The notes beneath the pieces are model-generated. The model was not told where the DNA came from, made no database searches, and saw nothing but the letters and a program-made list of their open reading frames with translations. The position numbers were made by a program, and so were the translations under genes. From positions 621,475-685,474 of the forward strand of contig KV748250.1 in assembly GCA_001692895.1 (NCBI GenBank): a stretch of 64,000 bases of DNA, given 5' to 3'. Below are positions 33,901-44,169 of this stretch, piece by piece (position 1 is the stretch's first letter; each line of letters starts with the position of its first letter). Source of the DNA: Cenococcum geophilum 1.58. Its lineage: Eukaryota; Ascomycota; Dothideomycetes; Gloniales; Gloniaceae.

Positions 33901-36052
33901 TAACTCTTAGCGAGCTAATTACGGTATTAAGCAAAAGGTAGGTCTAATGCCCGGCTTTTTTATATATCCTAACACAAAAGTAAATCTAAATAGCGTAAAC
34001 CACCCCGGCGTAACTTATAAATCTAACTTTTCCTAATAGGCCCTATCCGTTTTCTCCGAATTTGGTATAAGTAATGATAATAGTAGATCGATTATATCGG
34101 CCGTAACTATAACAGCAGTAAAACTTCGGCTACTAAGTTATAAACCTTAACTTTATAAAGGTACTTTAAGTTCTTAAAGGCTACTAGAGGCAGAAAAGAA
34201 GGCGCTTAGGGTAGATAATCTAGATACGCTAACTAGCATGGCCAACCTAGCGTTAACGTATAGGAATTAAGGGTAGTAGAAGGAGGCCGAAGAGCTGTTT
34301 ATATAAATAATAGAGACAAGTTTAAGGGTACTTAGGGCGGAATATCTAGATATGCTGACCAGTATGGCCAACCTAGCGTCGACGTATAGGAATTAAGGGC
34401 GGTAGAAGGAGGCCGAAGAGCTAGGGGTATAAGTGGTAGAGATAGGTTTAAGGGTGCTTAGGGCGGAGTATCCTTCTACGCTAAGTAGTATGGCTAACCT
34501 AGCGTTAACGTTTTAAAATTAAGGGTAGTAGAAGGAGGCCGAAGAGCTAGGGGTGTAAGCAATAGAGATAAGTTTAAGGGTACTTAGGGCGGAGTATTTA
34601 GATACGCTGACTAGTATAGCCTACCTAGCGTTAATGTACAGGAATTAAGAGTAGTAGAAGGAGGCTGAAGAGCTAGGGGTATAAATAATAGAGACGAGTT
34701 TAAGGGTACTTAGGGCGGAGTATTTAGATACGCTAACTAGTATAGCCTACCTAGCGTCAATATATAGGAATTAAGAGCGGTGGAAGGAGGCTAAAGAGTT
34801 AGGGGTATAAGTAATAGAGATAAGTTTAAGGGTGCTTAGGGCGGAGCATTCTGATATACTAACTAGTATGGCTAAACTGGCGTTAACGTATAGGAATTAA
34901 GGGCGGTAAAAGGAGGCTAAAGAGCTAGGGGTATAAGTAATGGAGATGAGTTTAAGGGTACTTGGGGCGGAGTATCCTAATACGCTAACTAGTATAGCCA
35001 AACTGGCGTTAATGTATAGGAATTAAGGGCGGTGGAAGGAGGCTAAAAAGCTAGGGGTATAAGTAATGGAGATAAGTTTAAGGGTGCTTAGGGCGGAGTA
35101 TCCTAATACGCTGACTAGTACGGCTAACCTGGTATTAACGTATAGGAATTAAGGGCGGTAAAAGGAGGCCGAAGAGCTAGGGGTATAAGTGATAGAGATA
35201 AGTTTAAGGGTACTTAGGGCGGAGCATCCTAATACGCTAACTAGTATAGCTAAACTGGCGTTAACGTATAGGAATTAAGGGCGGTAGAAGGAGGCTAAAG
35301 AGCTAGGGGTATAAGTAATAGAGACGAGTTTAAGGGTGCTTAGGGCGGAGCATTCTAATACGCTAACTAGCATGGCTAACCTGGCGTTAACGTATAGGAA
35401 TTAAGGGTGGTAGAAGGAGGCTAAAGAGCTAGGGGTGTAAGTGATGGAGATAAGTTTAAGGGTACTTGGGGCGGAGTATCCTAATACGCTAACTAGTATA
35501 GCTAAACTGGCGTTAACGTATAGGAATTAAGGGCGGTAAAAGAAGGCTGAAGAGCTATTTATATAAGTAATAGAGACGAGTTTAAGGGTACTTAGGGCGG
35601 AATATCTAAATACGCTAACCAATATAGCTAACCTGGCGTTAATGTATAGGAATTAAGGGCGGTAGAAAGAGGCTAAAGAGCTAGGGGTGTAAGTGGTGGA
35701 GATAAGTTTAAGGGTGCTTGGGGCGGAGTATCCTTCTACGCTAAGTAGTATAGCTAAACTAGCGTCGACATACAGGAATTAAGGGCGGTAAAGGGAGGCT
35801 AAAGAGCTAGGGGTGTAAGTAGTAGAGATAAGTTTAAGGGTGCTTAGGGCGGAGCATTTAGATACGCTAACTAACATATATAACCTCGCATTTGTGTTAA
35901 AGTCCTAAAGCCGTACTAAAGAGGCCATTTTACTAATAGAAAAATGCTTTTAAATACGGAAACAGATCCTTGGCCCTCAGCATCCTCTTATAAAGAAATT
36001 ATTTAAAGCCCTAAATAAGTGGTAGATAGAGAATATAGTAATAGAACTTTAA
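33901..36052 (+). pseudogene. Kinesin-light-chain-type TPR protein, 14 repeats, RIP-degraded
   Basis: A plus-strand frame carries thirteen consecutive 42-residue (126-bp) units from about 34200 to 35880. Each unit has the pattern DTLTSMANLALTYRN.GR.KEAEELGV, followed by ETSLRVLRAEYP. The array ends with the divergent cap NLAFVLKS, EAILLIEKCF, ILGPQHP and ALNKW (35880-36050), the usual end of TPR arms in fungal NLR-like proteins. Positions of Gln and Trp in the consensus (RNQGRWKEA) are nearly all TAA/TAG here, so each unit has two or three stops, yet no indel is seen in 1.7 kb. TPR arms serve as ligand-sensing or protein-binding surfaces. The gene lies inside the inverted-repeat-bounded segment and may be the 3' part of the gene at 32290. 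No nucleotide-binding domain is visible. Confidence 0.88.
34212..35885 (+). repeat. 126-bp tandem coding repeat (TPR units)
   Basis: Thirteen near-identical 126-bp units, with GGAATTAAGGG recurring every 126 bases from 34262 to 35774. The differences between units are mostly C/T and G/A. Confidence 0.9.
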
Positions 36053-36242
36053 AACGACTTTATATTATAGGTTATATACTTAGGCGTAACTAAGAAAAGA
36101 TTATTAATAAAATAGGGTTAGTAAAGACCTAAAAAACCTGTTATTCTTTGCGTGTTGTCTAGAGCGATAAGTTTAGACTATAACACTAAAGTGCAAATAT
36201 AGAACAATTAATCTGTATAAGTATACTTATAAGTAATATCTA

Positions 36243-36680
36243 ATATTATAAAGGTCGGTAATATAGCTAATTACACCTTCCTAATTAGGCAGTTAGATTA
36301 CTATCTACTAGAAAACTCCCTATAGAGCCTTAAAAGTACTAGAATATTTTATATAATATATCTAGGTATTAAGTAGATACTAAGGATATTAGAAATTAAG
36401 GTTATAGAAGCTTTTACTAAAGCGTAAAGGAATATACTTTACGGTTGCACGGTTTTTAGGCGCCTTAGCCGCCTAACTGTCTAACCGTAAAGAAACCCTG
36501 TTAACTTCTAAAGTAGTAGCTTCTAGGCCTTAATTTACTTATTTTTTATACCTAAATAACAGTTAGATAGATTCTATAAAATATTTTAGTATTTTTAAGG
36601 CTCTATAGGGAGTTTTCTAGTAGATGGTAATCTAACTGCCTAATTGGGAAGGTGTAATTGGCTATATTACCGACCTCCGT
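36243..36680. mobile_element. Foldback element (MITE-like) with ~120-bp inverted arms
   Basis: The arm at 36243-36365 (GGTCGGTAATATAGCTAATT...CTCCCTATAGAGCC) is repeated inverted at about 36540-36680 with only a few transitions. Between them lie about 175 bases without a gene. The structure would form a long hairpin. I could not define a target duplication. It sits between the TPR gene and the right 49-bp inverted repeat at 36701. Confidence 0.75.
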
Positions 36681-36700
36681 AATTAAAGTAATTTAATACT

Positions 36701-36749
36701 AGATGTCGCCACTATAAATAGGGAGGGTGGCCGACCCGCACCGGCTATA
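36701..36749 (-). repeat. Right 49-bp inverted repeat
   Basis: Inverted partner of 31731-31779; see the segment entry. Differences from the left copy are G/A and C/T changes. Confidence 0.8.
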
Positions 36750-36789
36750 CCTTTATTAAGGTAGCATTTTCTAAATATTAGCGCGGTTA

Positions 36790-37060
36790 AAGCTACGATC
36801 TACTTTATATATAAAGGTGGCAAGCTTATTAAGTTTGCTTTAAGCGAGTCTCTAACTTTAATCTAATATATAAAAAGTTTTTTATTTCTGCGTAAGTAAT
36901 AAAGAGATATTCTTAATATAGAACTAACTAGATAGTAATAAAATATTACCTAGCTATAACGCATAAAAGAACGAGCTAAGGAAATCCTAATTAATACCTT
37001 AATTCCTAATAAATGCTAAAAGAATATGATTGCGAAAATCTTTCCTCTTAAGAAATTTCT
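36790..37060 (+). pseudogene. Paralogue of the MADS-like gene C-terminal region
   Basis: This stretch matches 26050-26290 in order and orientation: TCTCTAACTTTAAT, ATTCTTAATATAGAA, GCTAAGGAAATCCTAATTAA, AATAAATGCTAAAAGA and AAGAAATTTCTTA all recur. The plus-strand reading gives SLTLIQYIKSFLFLRK and ILNIELT, like copy 1. The upstream MADS-like part is missing; the right end of the inverted-repeat segment lies only about 40 bp away, so the insertion may have removed or separated it. The minus-strand open frame at 37060-37311 (lysine-rich) is adjacent and of unknown meaning. Confidence 0.5.
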
Positions 37061-37311
37061 TATGCCTTATGCTTCTTGGGAGCTCTATTTATAGTATAAT
37101 TCTTCTTTCTCTTATATAACCTTTCCCTTAATAGCTCTTCTAATAGGTCCTCTAATGCCTCTTTTAGTTGATCTCCTTGCTTATATAGTTTGCCCCTCTT
37201 AGCTATCTCTATTATAACATCTTTAAGCGGTTTATATATTTTAGCATGACGACGAAGGTGACGAGGATTCTTAATATAGTATAATAAAAGTTTCTTTTGC
37301 GGTATAGCCAC

Positions 37312-37745
37312 CGCTGAAACCTAGGTAGGATACTAGTATATTACTATAATAGGACCGTATAAAGATATAACTCCTCTATAACTAGGGTTTTGGAGACATA
37401 TTATATCCTTTATTATATAATAAGTAAGTAACTAGGATATAAGATACTTTACTTATCCATTTAAGATCTTGGCATCGGAAATTGTTAACACTTTAGATAA
37501 ATATATAGGGACTAAACCATTCTCTGCTTAATTATTAGTGTTGCTAAATAATATAGGTGTCTTGAAAATATACCTCTAAGTACTAGCGAAATGTATTTAG
37601 AACCTACAACTGTATTTATCTGCTGGGATAAGCCTTTAACATAGTTCTCTTTCGGTTAGGGCAAGTCTATCTTAGCCTCGCCATGGTCCTCTATTGGCTT
37701 AGGTAAATCTATTTTAGTTTCGCCATAGCCTTCTAAACCCCTAAG
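37312..37745. other. Spacer, no gene recognised
   Basis: A small direct repeat (TCTTAGCCTCGCCATGG / TTTTAGTTTCGCCATAG, at about 37671 and 37713) suggests a short tandem in a former coding region. Nothing else can be supported. Confidence 0.3.
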
Positions 37746-38540
37746 GTGATTAAGGTACATTTTTTATACACTCGTCTAAACCGTATCCTCTTGTATATCG
37801 TCCTTTTCGTAAGAACTAGCCTTATTAGGTGTTTGGGTAAGTATAAAAGGTATCTGCTCCTATATAGGGTTGGAAAGCTACGATTATTTCTCCTCCCCGC
37901 TACCAGATACCGTGTCTTTATCGTTAATACAATTCTAGGATAATTTAAGGTTTCTAATAGGTTAATAATTAGGTATATTACTCTCGGGGTAGTAGTATAT
38001 AGTGATGTTTCTATAAGCACTGGTTAAGGACCTATAGGTTATATTAGCAACGTATCTAAGCTTAGTTAAGGTAATATATATAATATCTGGTATTCCTATA
38101 AAGATCGTAAGGGGTGTATAATTAAGAGGTTAGGTTTAAAGGTAAGTCGATTTAATGGTATACAAGAACTAGGAGTACGACGTTTATATTCTATTTCTCT
38201 CCTAGGGCGGAATTAGGATAGAAGGCAAAAGGGAAAGGCGGAGCACACTAGCCGCCCTTTTCTACCCTATGTGGTATCTATGGTATAATATTTAGTGGCT
38301 GTGATTACTCTTAGCTTATATATTGTCTGCGCCCAAGACTATAGGCGCCTAGAGCGATCTATAAGTAAGGCATTATTAGGAGTAGCCATTAGCTAAGCTG
38401 TTGCTAAATTTAAATAGCTGACGATCCCTAATAGACGCCATATGCCTTAGCAGGGTTTAGAAGCGTTTGTATAAAGTTATAAACTAGAACCGGAAGTTAA
38501 TAATAACCCCTAATAACGCCTCTCTTAGCAGGAATAGCAT
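37746..38540 (+). pseudogene. Decayed gene of unknown function
   Basis: A plus-strand frame of about 265 codons, open at 37746-37943 and then interrupted only by TAA/TAG at glutamine-like positions. Readable parts include RYITLGVVVYSDVSIS, YSYKDRKGCIIKRLGLKVSR, QELGVRRLYSISL and CAQDYRRLERSISKALLGVA. The last 80 bases of the frame fall in the 370-bp repeat shared with 28045-28415. The minus strand is also open at 37733-38020, but only the plus-strand frame continues as coding downstream, so I take the plus strand. No family is recognised. Confidence 0.45.
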
Positions 38541-38815
38541 TATATAATCTACTTTTAACGCCCACCCTTCCCGGGGCAAGACAGTGCCTAAGCAGTAGTC
38601 TTATCCTAGCTAGTTAATCTTATATATTAACCCCCCATCTATAGCAAAGGAGCTATTAGTGCCTACGGGGTGGTTTAATTGCTATTCTGGCTAAGCCCTT
38701 TATAAGCGCTCCGCCTTATATAGGCGGTAATTAACTCCTGTTAATCTACCTTGCGTTAGGGGAGATCTTTTACTTAAGGCGCTAAGTAGCCAGTACTTAG
38801 AGGTCTATAGATATA
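38457..38815 (+). repeat. 370-bp dispersed repeat, copy 2
   Basis: Same orientation and order as 28045-28415, with mostly transition differences. It overlaps the 3' end of the decayed gene at 37746-38540 and ends shortly before the acidic coding stretch at 38860. Confidence 0.8.
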
Positions 38816-38859
38816 TTTTATATCCTAATAGCATTAACCATAACTTCTTAAGTAGTATC

Positions 38860-39300
38860 CCGCAACCCTTAAGTACCTATAAGTGCACTATCCCTGAATT
38901 GCTAGCTACTAAGTAGGCATTTATAGATAGAGAAACCGACTTTAGAGATAATAACAGCAACGTAGAGGCGTGGACTAGTTGCGAAAGTGACTTTAGCAAT
39001 GAGGATTAAGAATAGGACGTAGAGACATTGTATAGCGGAGAAAATAGTTTTAGTACTGAAGATTAAGAAATAGGGGTAGATAGCAATAAAGAGATATTAA
39101 GCGACGAGGCTATATAGGCGACGATTAAATACGGTGGCCTTGACTTTATAGTCTTAAATCTATAAATATAGGATATAAATATAAAGAAGAGTTCTAATAA
39201 AGGCTGGTAAAAGGGTTAAAATTTTGGCTACTTTTCGTTTAGCCTATCGCGAAACGAAATAATATTTTACCATTTCCACCAGAGTCTCTGCCCTCTTAAC
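38860..39300 (+). pseudogene. Decayed acidic coding stretch
   Basis: A plus-strand frame of about 140 codons reads TYKCTIPELLATK, DFRDNNSNVEAWTSCESDF, SNED, YSGENSFSTED and YGGLDFIVLNL, with stops at glutamine-like codons only. It is strongly acidic and Ser/Asn-rich, a typical disordered region. It may be the C-terminal part of the gene at 37746-38540 beyond an insertion. Function unknown. Confidence 0.4.
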
Positions 39301-39830
39301 TTATAGCGAGCTATAAAACATTTGCGACGATCTAGGCCTTTCCTTAGATGAATTTATTTACTACCTTAAAAGTAATAATAGAAGGTAAATCTATGCCAAC
39401 GACCTAGGATTTTTTGAATTTCTTACGGACCTGGAATCCATACCACCTTAGTAACTATTAGTCGTGTTTAAGACTATAGAACTTATAGATTTATACCTTA
39501 AGAATATAAATATGTTATTCTATAGCGTTTTCTCTTTATTTAAGTCATTTCTCTATTTATTATACACAGCGGTTGTTTATCTATTCCGGTATAGTAGGGA
39601 GGAGTAATTAGGTTACGTGAGGGGGCTTAGACTTATAGCTACGCTTATAGGGCTATTTACGTAGGAACTTCTCTAAGTATATATAAGGGGGCTTTAAGTC
39701 GTTATAAAGTTTATAGGAGTCTTTATATAGGAACTTCTTTAATATTTCTAGATCTGGGACTTATATATTTCTTTTTTTTCTAGTTTTGGTATTTTCCTAA
39801 CATTTGCTTCTTACTAATTGCATACTAGGC
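39301..39830. other. RIP-degraded spacer
   Basis: No gene is followed here. AGTATATATAAGG/AGGAACTTCTYTAA words recur at about 39660-39740, a weak short repeat. Confidence 0.3.
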
Positions 39831-39859
39831 GTAAATAGGTACTAGGCTAAACCACATAG

Positions 39860-40200
39860 CCTCTAACCTAGCTTATACAATCACCTAGCTTATACGGCTA
39901 GGGCTATAATATTAATTACGCACTAGTATAAATAAGCATTCTTTGCTCTAGTTTAAGCCAGGAGGGTTATATAAACTAGGTAATTGTATAGGTTTAAGGG
40001 TTATACGAGCTCTGGGATCTTGCGAGCTAGAGGTTATATAAGCTAGGTAATTGTATAAGCTAGGAGATTATAGGAGCTTAAAGGCTATAGGAGCTAAGTA
40101 ATTATACGAGCTAGGTGATTTTACGAGCTAGGTAATGCAAGCTAGGAGATCTTACGAGCTAGGAGATTATGTAACTAAGGTAATTATATAACTAAGGTAG
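39860..40200. repeat. AGCTAGG minisatellite with an inverted left arm
   Basis: From about 39990 to 40200 the sequence is a degenerate array of 15-20-bp units built on GAGCTAGGTAATTATAC. The left side (39860-39905, ACCTAGCTTATACAATCACC) is the inverted form of units near 40030-40060, so the region could form a hairpin. Confidence 0.7.
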
Positions 40201-40270
40201 TTCTAAAAGTAAGGCGGTTTATCTAAGTTCCGGAAAATAATTAGATAAGTAATTAGATAGTGTAAGCAGT

Positions 40271-41134
40271 CTTACCTTAGCAAGCTTAGACGCGATTTCG
40301 TTAGTATAGAGTTAATCGGCTCATAAGTAAATAACTAATTACGTTTCGTGGTACACTACCGAAATCACGTCTAAGGGAGTATCACAAGATATAATGAGTT
40401 TATCATTAATATCCGCGTCGCGGAGGTTGCGGATATTAAAATAACTCAACTATAACGGCTTAAAATACTACTAAAAGTTAATCAATTAGAGAGATAACCT
40501 AATATTTTATAAATATCGGGTCTAAATTAGCCTACGACTGCCCGAAGTTAAGATTATTTTCGCCGAAAAAAAAACCCCGTTATTAGGGATATTGGGGTTA
40601 TAGGCTTAGATAGCTTTAATAATTTCGTTAAAGGTTGTATATAGCTCCCGTACGAGTTTAAATAACGCGAGACTTAATACAAGACTTAGCGTAAAACTTA
40701 GCTATAACGTTATAACGGGCGCATATATAAAGCCTAAAAGTTAATCAATTATAGAGCTAGTTCCTACGATTATTTTAAGCCTATCCCTTAACCCGCTAGT
40801 AGACAACGCTCAGGCCAAGTTTTCTTTACGTCGCGTGTAGATTCTATTACGGAGAGCTAAGAGAGAGTCTCCTATTGGCTAGATCCTTATTAATAACGTT
40901 AAGCCTATTTTAGCGGGTTAAGGGATATATAGCCTTAGACCTTACATAGGTGGCTCTAACAATTTCATTAAAAAAGGTAACTGCTCTATATATAAAATAA
41001 GTTATATCGCTTAATAAATCTTGCAAAAGTTATAGAATCAACTTTTTAACTAAAAAGGTTAGTGATATCCGTAAGCGGATATACGTATATCTGCTAATTA
41101 ATTCTATATATATGGTCTGAGCTTGCTAAGGTAA
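40271..41134. mobile_element. hAT-like MITE with 8-bp target duplication
   Basis: The ends are inverted copies of TTACCTTAGCAAGCTYAGA, matching over 18 of 19 bases. They are flanked on both sides by TAAGCAGT (40263-40270 and 41135-41142), an exact 8-bp duplication. The 864-bp interior has no coding frame. It contains a direct repeat AAAAGTTAATCAATTA (about 40475 and 40737) and an inner inverted pair around CCCTTAACCCGCTA / TAGCGGGTTAAGGG (40781-40798 and 40911-40930). An 8-bp duplication with short TIRs points to the hAT superfamily; without a transposase it is non-autonomous. Confidence 0.75.
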
Positions 41135-41299
41135 TAAGCAGTAAGCTTTAAAGTACAAAGGCCGCTGGTTTTAAAAACCGGCCAATTTTTTAAGCGAGTA
41201 TTTTACGTACTCTAGGCCCGTGATAACAAATAAATAGCAACCGCGCTTTAAATTTAACTATTGTAAAATTCTATAGAATAACTAATTTGCTTCTTCTCT

Positions 41300-42000
41300 A
41301 TCGTATAATGTTTTAATTAAGAATTTTAGGTATTGGGTTGAAATTATATACGAATTCTAAAAGGTAGAGATTTTGGCGTTCTATACGTTTTAGCAAATAG
41401 ACGGTTTTTAAAACCGTCGGCCTTTATACAGTCGCTAGCGAAACTGGCTTCCCCCTTAAGTAATAGGTTTCTCTTTTCGCTTACAAGGATATTATTAGCG
41501 CTAATATCCCCGTAAATAACGCCCTTATTATAGCAAGACATTAATGCAAGTATCCGTTAAGGCGGTTAGCTATATATAAAGCATCGGATTAAGGACGTAG
41601 AGAGCTTACCTACTTACTTCTCTAAGCGCCTATTAGAAAAGGTAGCCTATTTATACATCCTATTATATAAGTCTTCTATTTTATAAAAGTGTGCAGCTTC
41701 GCAGGACCTTTTATCCTTATATAGATAGTTGCCTTAAACTTAACGGAGAATCTCTACTTTACTAGGTTTGCCATTGCGTCTAAAGTAATAGTCTTTACTA
41801 ACCTACAATTGTCTACTCCGCTAATGTCTATAAAGTAATAATAGGAAAGCCCCTAAATTCCCCCTAATCTCTAGTCGCTTCTAGATAAAATCGCTTTAGT
41901 TACTTATATCTCTACTACTACTTTACACTTAATTTCGCTACCTAGCCATATATAACTATACTAAAACTAGCTACATTCCCACTAAATATAAGGCACTAGT
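41300..42000 (-). pseudogene. Small protein kinase, decayed (minus strand)
   Basis: On the minus strand the open part at 41344-41541 reads MSCYNKGVIYGDISANNILV followed by SEKRNLLL. This is the catalytic loop of a protein kinase (usual form GVIHGDISANN), with the catalytic Asp (GDIS) and metal-binding Asn kept. The DFG region that should follow is not legible (GEASFASDCIK). Upstream text in the same orientation (EILR, NYLYKDKRSCEAAHFYKIED) is compatible with the N-lobe, but the frame is unsettled between 41550 and 42000. The gene is divergent from the kinase at 42546 and similar in type: small, single-domain, with the HGD- or HRD-type loop seen in fungal lineage-expanded kinases. Confidence 0.6.
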
Positions 42001-42545
42001 AAAGCACAAAATTACAAAAAGGTATGTCAATTTGTTAAACTGTGAGAAATTTAGGTAGACGGGCTTAACGTACGTTAGAGATAATCTAAAGCCGGCTTAA
42101 GGTTTAAATGGGGAAATTATTTAACTAGCGACTTATCACAAGAATACATCCTATAAAAGATACCTCTCTTAAGGTAAAGAATCCTAAAATTTAAGCTAGA
42201 AGTTACGTGTCTAACAAAGAATACGTAAGTAGGATCTGTGGGTTTATGCGGACGGACTTTATTTTAGGCTAATAAACACGTGTCTAGGAGAGCTTAATTA
42301 CGGTATTTATACTAACGGAGGGATACGGCGTAGATAGAAATTAAGGCAAGAGGGTATTAAAATAAATATAGTTACTAAGTAGTAGCTATTTTAAGAGTGC
42401 GGTCTTATAAGAGGGCTTAGTAACCAGCTAAGACTTGGCCTATCTCTTAGCACTCTGCCTCTATTCTCTAATACTATATTTTATCCGCCCTTAACAATTC
42501 TTATTGCCATACCCCACTAACACGATCTCCTACTGTCTTTTTGGA

Positions 42546-44150
42546 ATGTATAACAGTATTAAGTGGCTAGAAGGGTTCCGGATGCACGATCTCATTTTAT
42601 ATAGTATATCTGGTTTAGTGGTCCTTAATTAATCAACTAATACTATTATTAAATCCCTATATAGTAAGGAGGACTAGGCGTTTATTAGCCTTAAGATATT
42701 AATATACAAGCGACTATTGGCACACGCCAGCTACTTAGGATTCCTATAATATTATAGCCCTTACTAGTCCTCCCTAAGCCTACGAGGCATTTAGCTTTAA
42801 TTCGCTTAAAAATTCACTATAAAGAACTTTATTTTAAGCCATTTATCTAACGTTACCTAAGAGCTACGCCTTTAGTAATCGAAGCAGATTTCTAATACGC
42901 TTTCGCATTTATATGCACTTTAGATTATCTATAGAGATTTAACCTATTTAAATATCTTCCTAACGGACAGCCTTAATGTTAAGATAGATGATTTCGCTGG
43001 GTCTTCTATAGATGGATCTCCTCTTAACTTTATAATAAAAGCCAGCCATAGATATCTGGGCCCGTTACTGTCTATTAAGGCGGATATCTTTACTCTCGGC
43101 TTAGACCTCTATTAGATAGTAATAAGGAGTTCTCCTACTATAATATTAAAATGGGAGATGCGGGTAATAAGGACGAGATATTACAGAAAATAGAGGAAGA
43201 GATTACCGCTTAGTACGTTCGTGGAGAATTTCCTAAGGCTTAATCCCTTAGTAAGATTAGGAAGATTATTACGCGATATTAGCACGGTGTATACGATTAT
43301 ACAGATAAAATAGTAACGCAGAATAGGCAGTAAGTAAAATTGCTTGCTATATCTACACTTCTAACTTAATAGTAACTAGGACAGCGTCCTATCTAAAACC
43401 CTAGACCTACTAACAGATTAACCCTTAGATAATTACCTACGGTAGTAGATATACGGGGACTATAATAGTAGGTAAGTCTAGGAATTGCTGCACTTATATT
43501 AATTAAAATAAGGGGAGTAATAGGACGATTAAGGTGGGGGGAAGTACTGCAGTTGCTTAGACATAATTTTAGTTATTAAGGCTTGCATAGAAGGCACGTT
43601 AGAGTTAAGAAAAGAATTATATATGCAAATTAAGTAGAGCTAGAGGCTAAATTTAGATAGATCTCTTCCCACCCTATAAGCAAATATATTGCATATAATA
43701 GTATAAAGAATGTAAATAATAGCTATGTCTCTAAAAAAAGGATAAAATTTAGTTCCTATTAGACTCTTAGGCGTTACTTTAGGCTTCGGCGCTAATTAGT
43801 ATAGGTTGTAAATAGGGCGGATTTAAAGAGGCTCTATAAGGTCTTAAAACGTCTCTATTAAGTTTTACTACTACTTCTATACCTAAATATAGCCGCTATG
43901 CGTTGCGGGTCTAACCGCTTACTGCGATTTAAGGCAAGTTTATTCTTCTTCTTAAATCTTGCTTATATAGGCTACTTATTATATAAACTCCGATTAACAT
44001 AATAACTAATATCTAGTTAAAGGAAAAGCCCTTTACTAGCCTTAATAGCTTACTAGTAAGCTTTTAAAGGATAAATTAGGAAACAGTTCTATATATACTA
44101 AGAGCATAGTTTTTACAGACTTTATATTTAATCCGTTTACCCTACTTAAT
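42546..44150 (+). pseudogene. Small protein kinase, RIP-degraded (plus strand)
   Basis: From ATG 42546 (MYNSIKWLEGFRMHDL) the frame reads through the N-lobe to the catalytic loop IIYRDLTYLNIFLTDSLNVK and the activation loop DDFAGSSIDGSP (about 42910-43030), then SIKADIFTLGLDLY. A one-base loss near 43128 shifts the frame. It continues as YYNIKMGDAGNKDEILQKIE, VRGEFPKAQSLSKIRKII and VYDYTDKIVTQ, the end of the kinase C-lobe (to about 43330). The HRD Asp, the Asn and a DFA variant of DFG are still in place. The same frame runs on, with glutamine-type stops, for another 270 codons or more of basic, partly hydrophobic sequence I do not recognise, so the true end is uncertain. The gene pair at 41300-42000 and 42546 is divergent across about 550 bp. 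Confidence 0.8.
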
Positions 44151-44169
44151 GTTAAAGAAATACTTCCAC

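Larger units (their letters stand above)
31731..36749. mobile_element. 5.0-kb segment bounded by long inverted repeats, with gene cargo
   Basis: The sequence at 31731-31779 (starting TGTGGCCGGTGCGGGTCGGC) is found inverted at 36701-36749, matching at all but a few positions over 49 bp; the mismatches are transitions. Weaker similarity extends inward. The segment contains two gene remnants (STAND-type N-terminal/ubiquitin-like, and TPR) and no transposase that I can see. I found no clear target duplication at the outer edges. It could be a non-autonomous DNA transposon that captured host genes, or two separate MITE-like insertions in opposite orientation that happen to flank the genes. The TIR sequence itself is GC-rich and little mutated. 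Confidence 0.5.

Noticed and set aside
31731-36749. Starship-type giant element
   Set aside because: No tyrosine-recombinase (DUF3435) sequence was seen, and the size and long inverted repeats do not fit.
37733-38020. 95-residue minus-strand open frame as a gene
   Set aside because: The overlapping plus-strand frame continues for another 500 bases with only glutamine-type stops; the minus frame does not.
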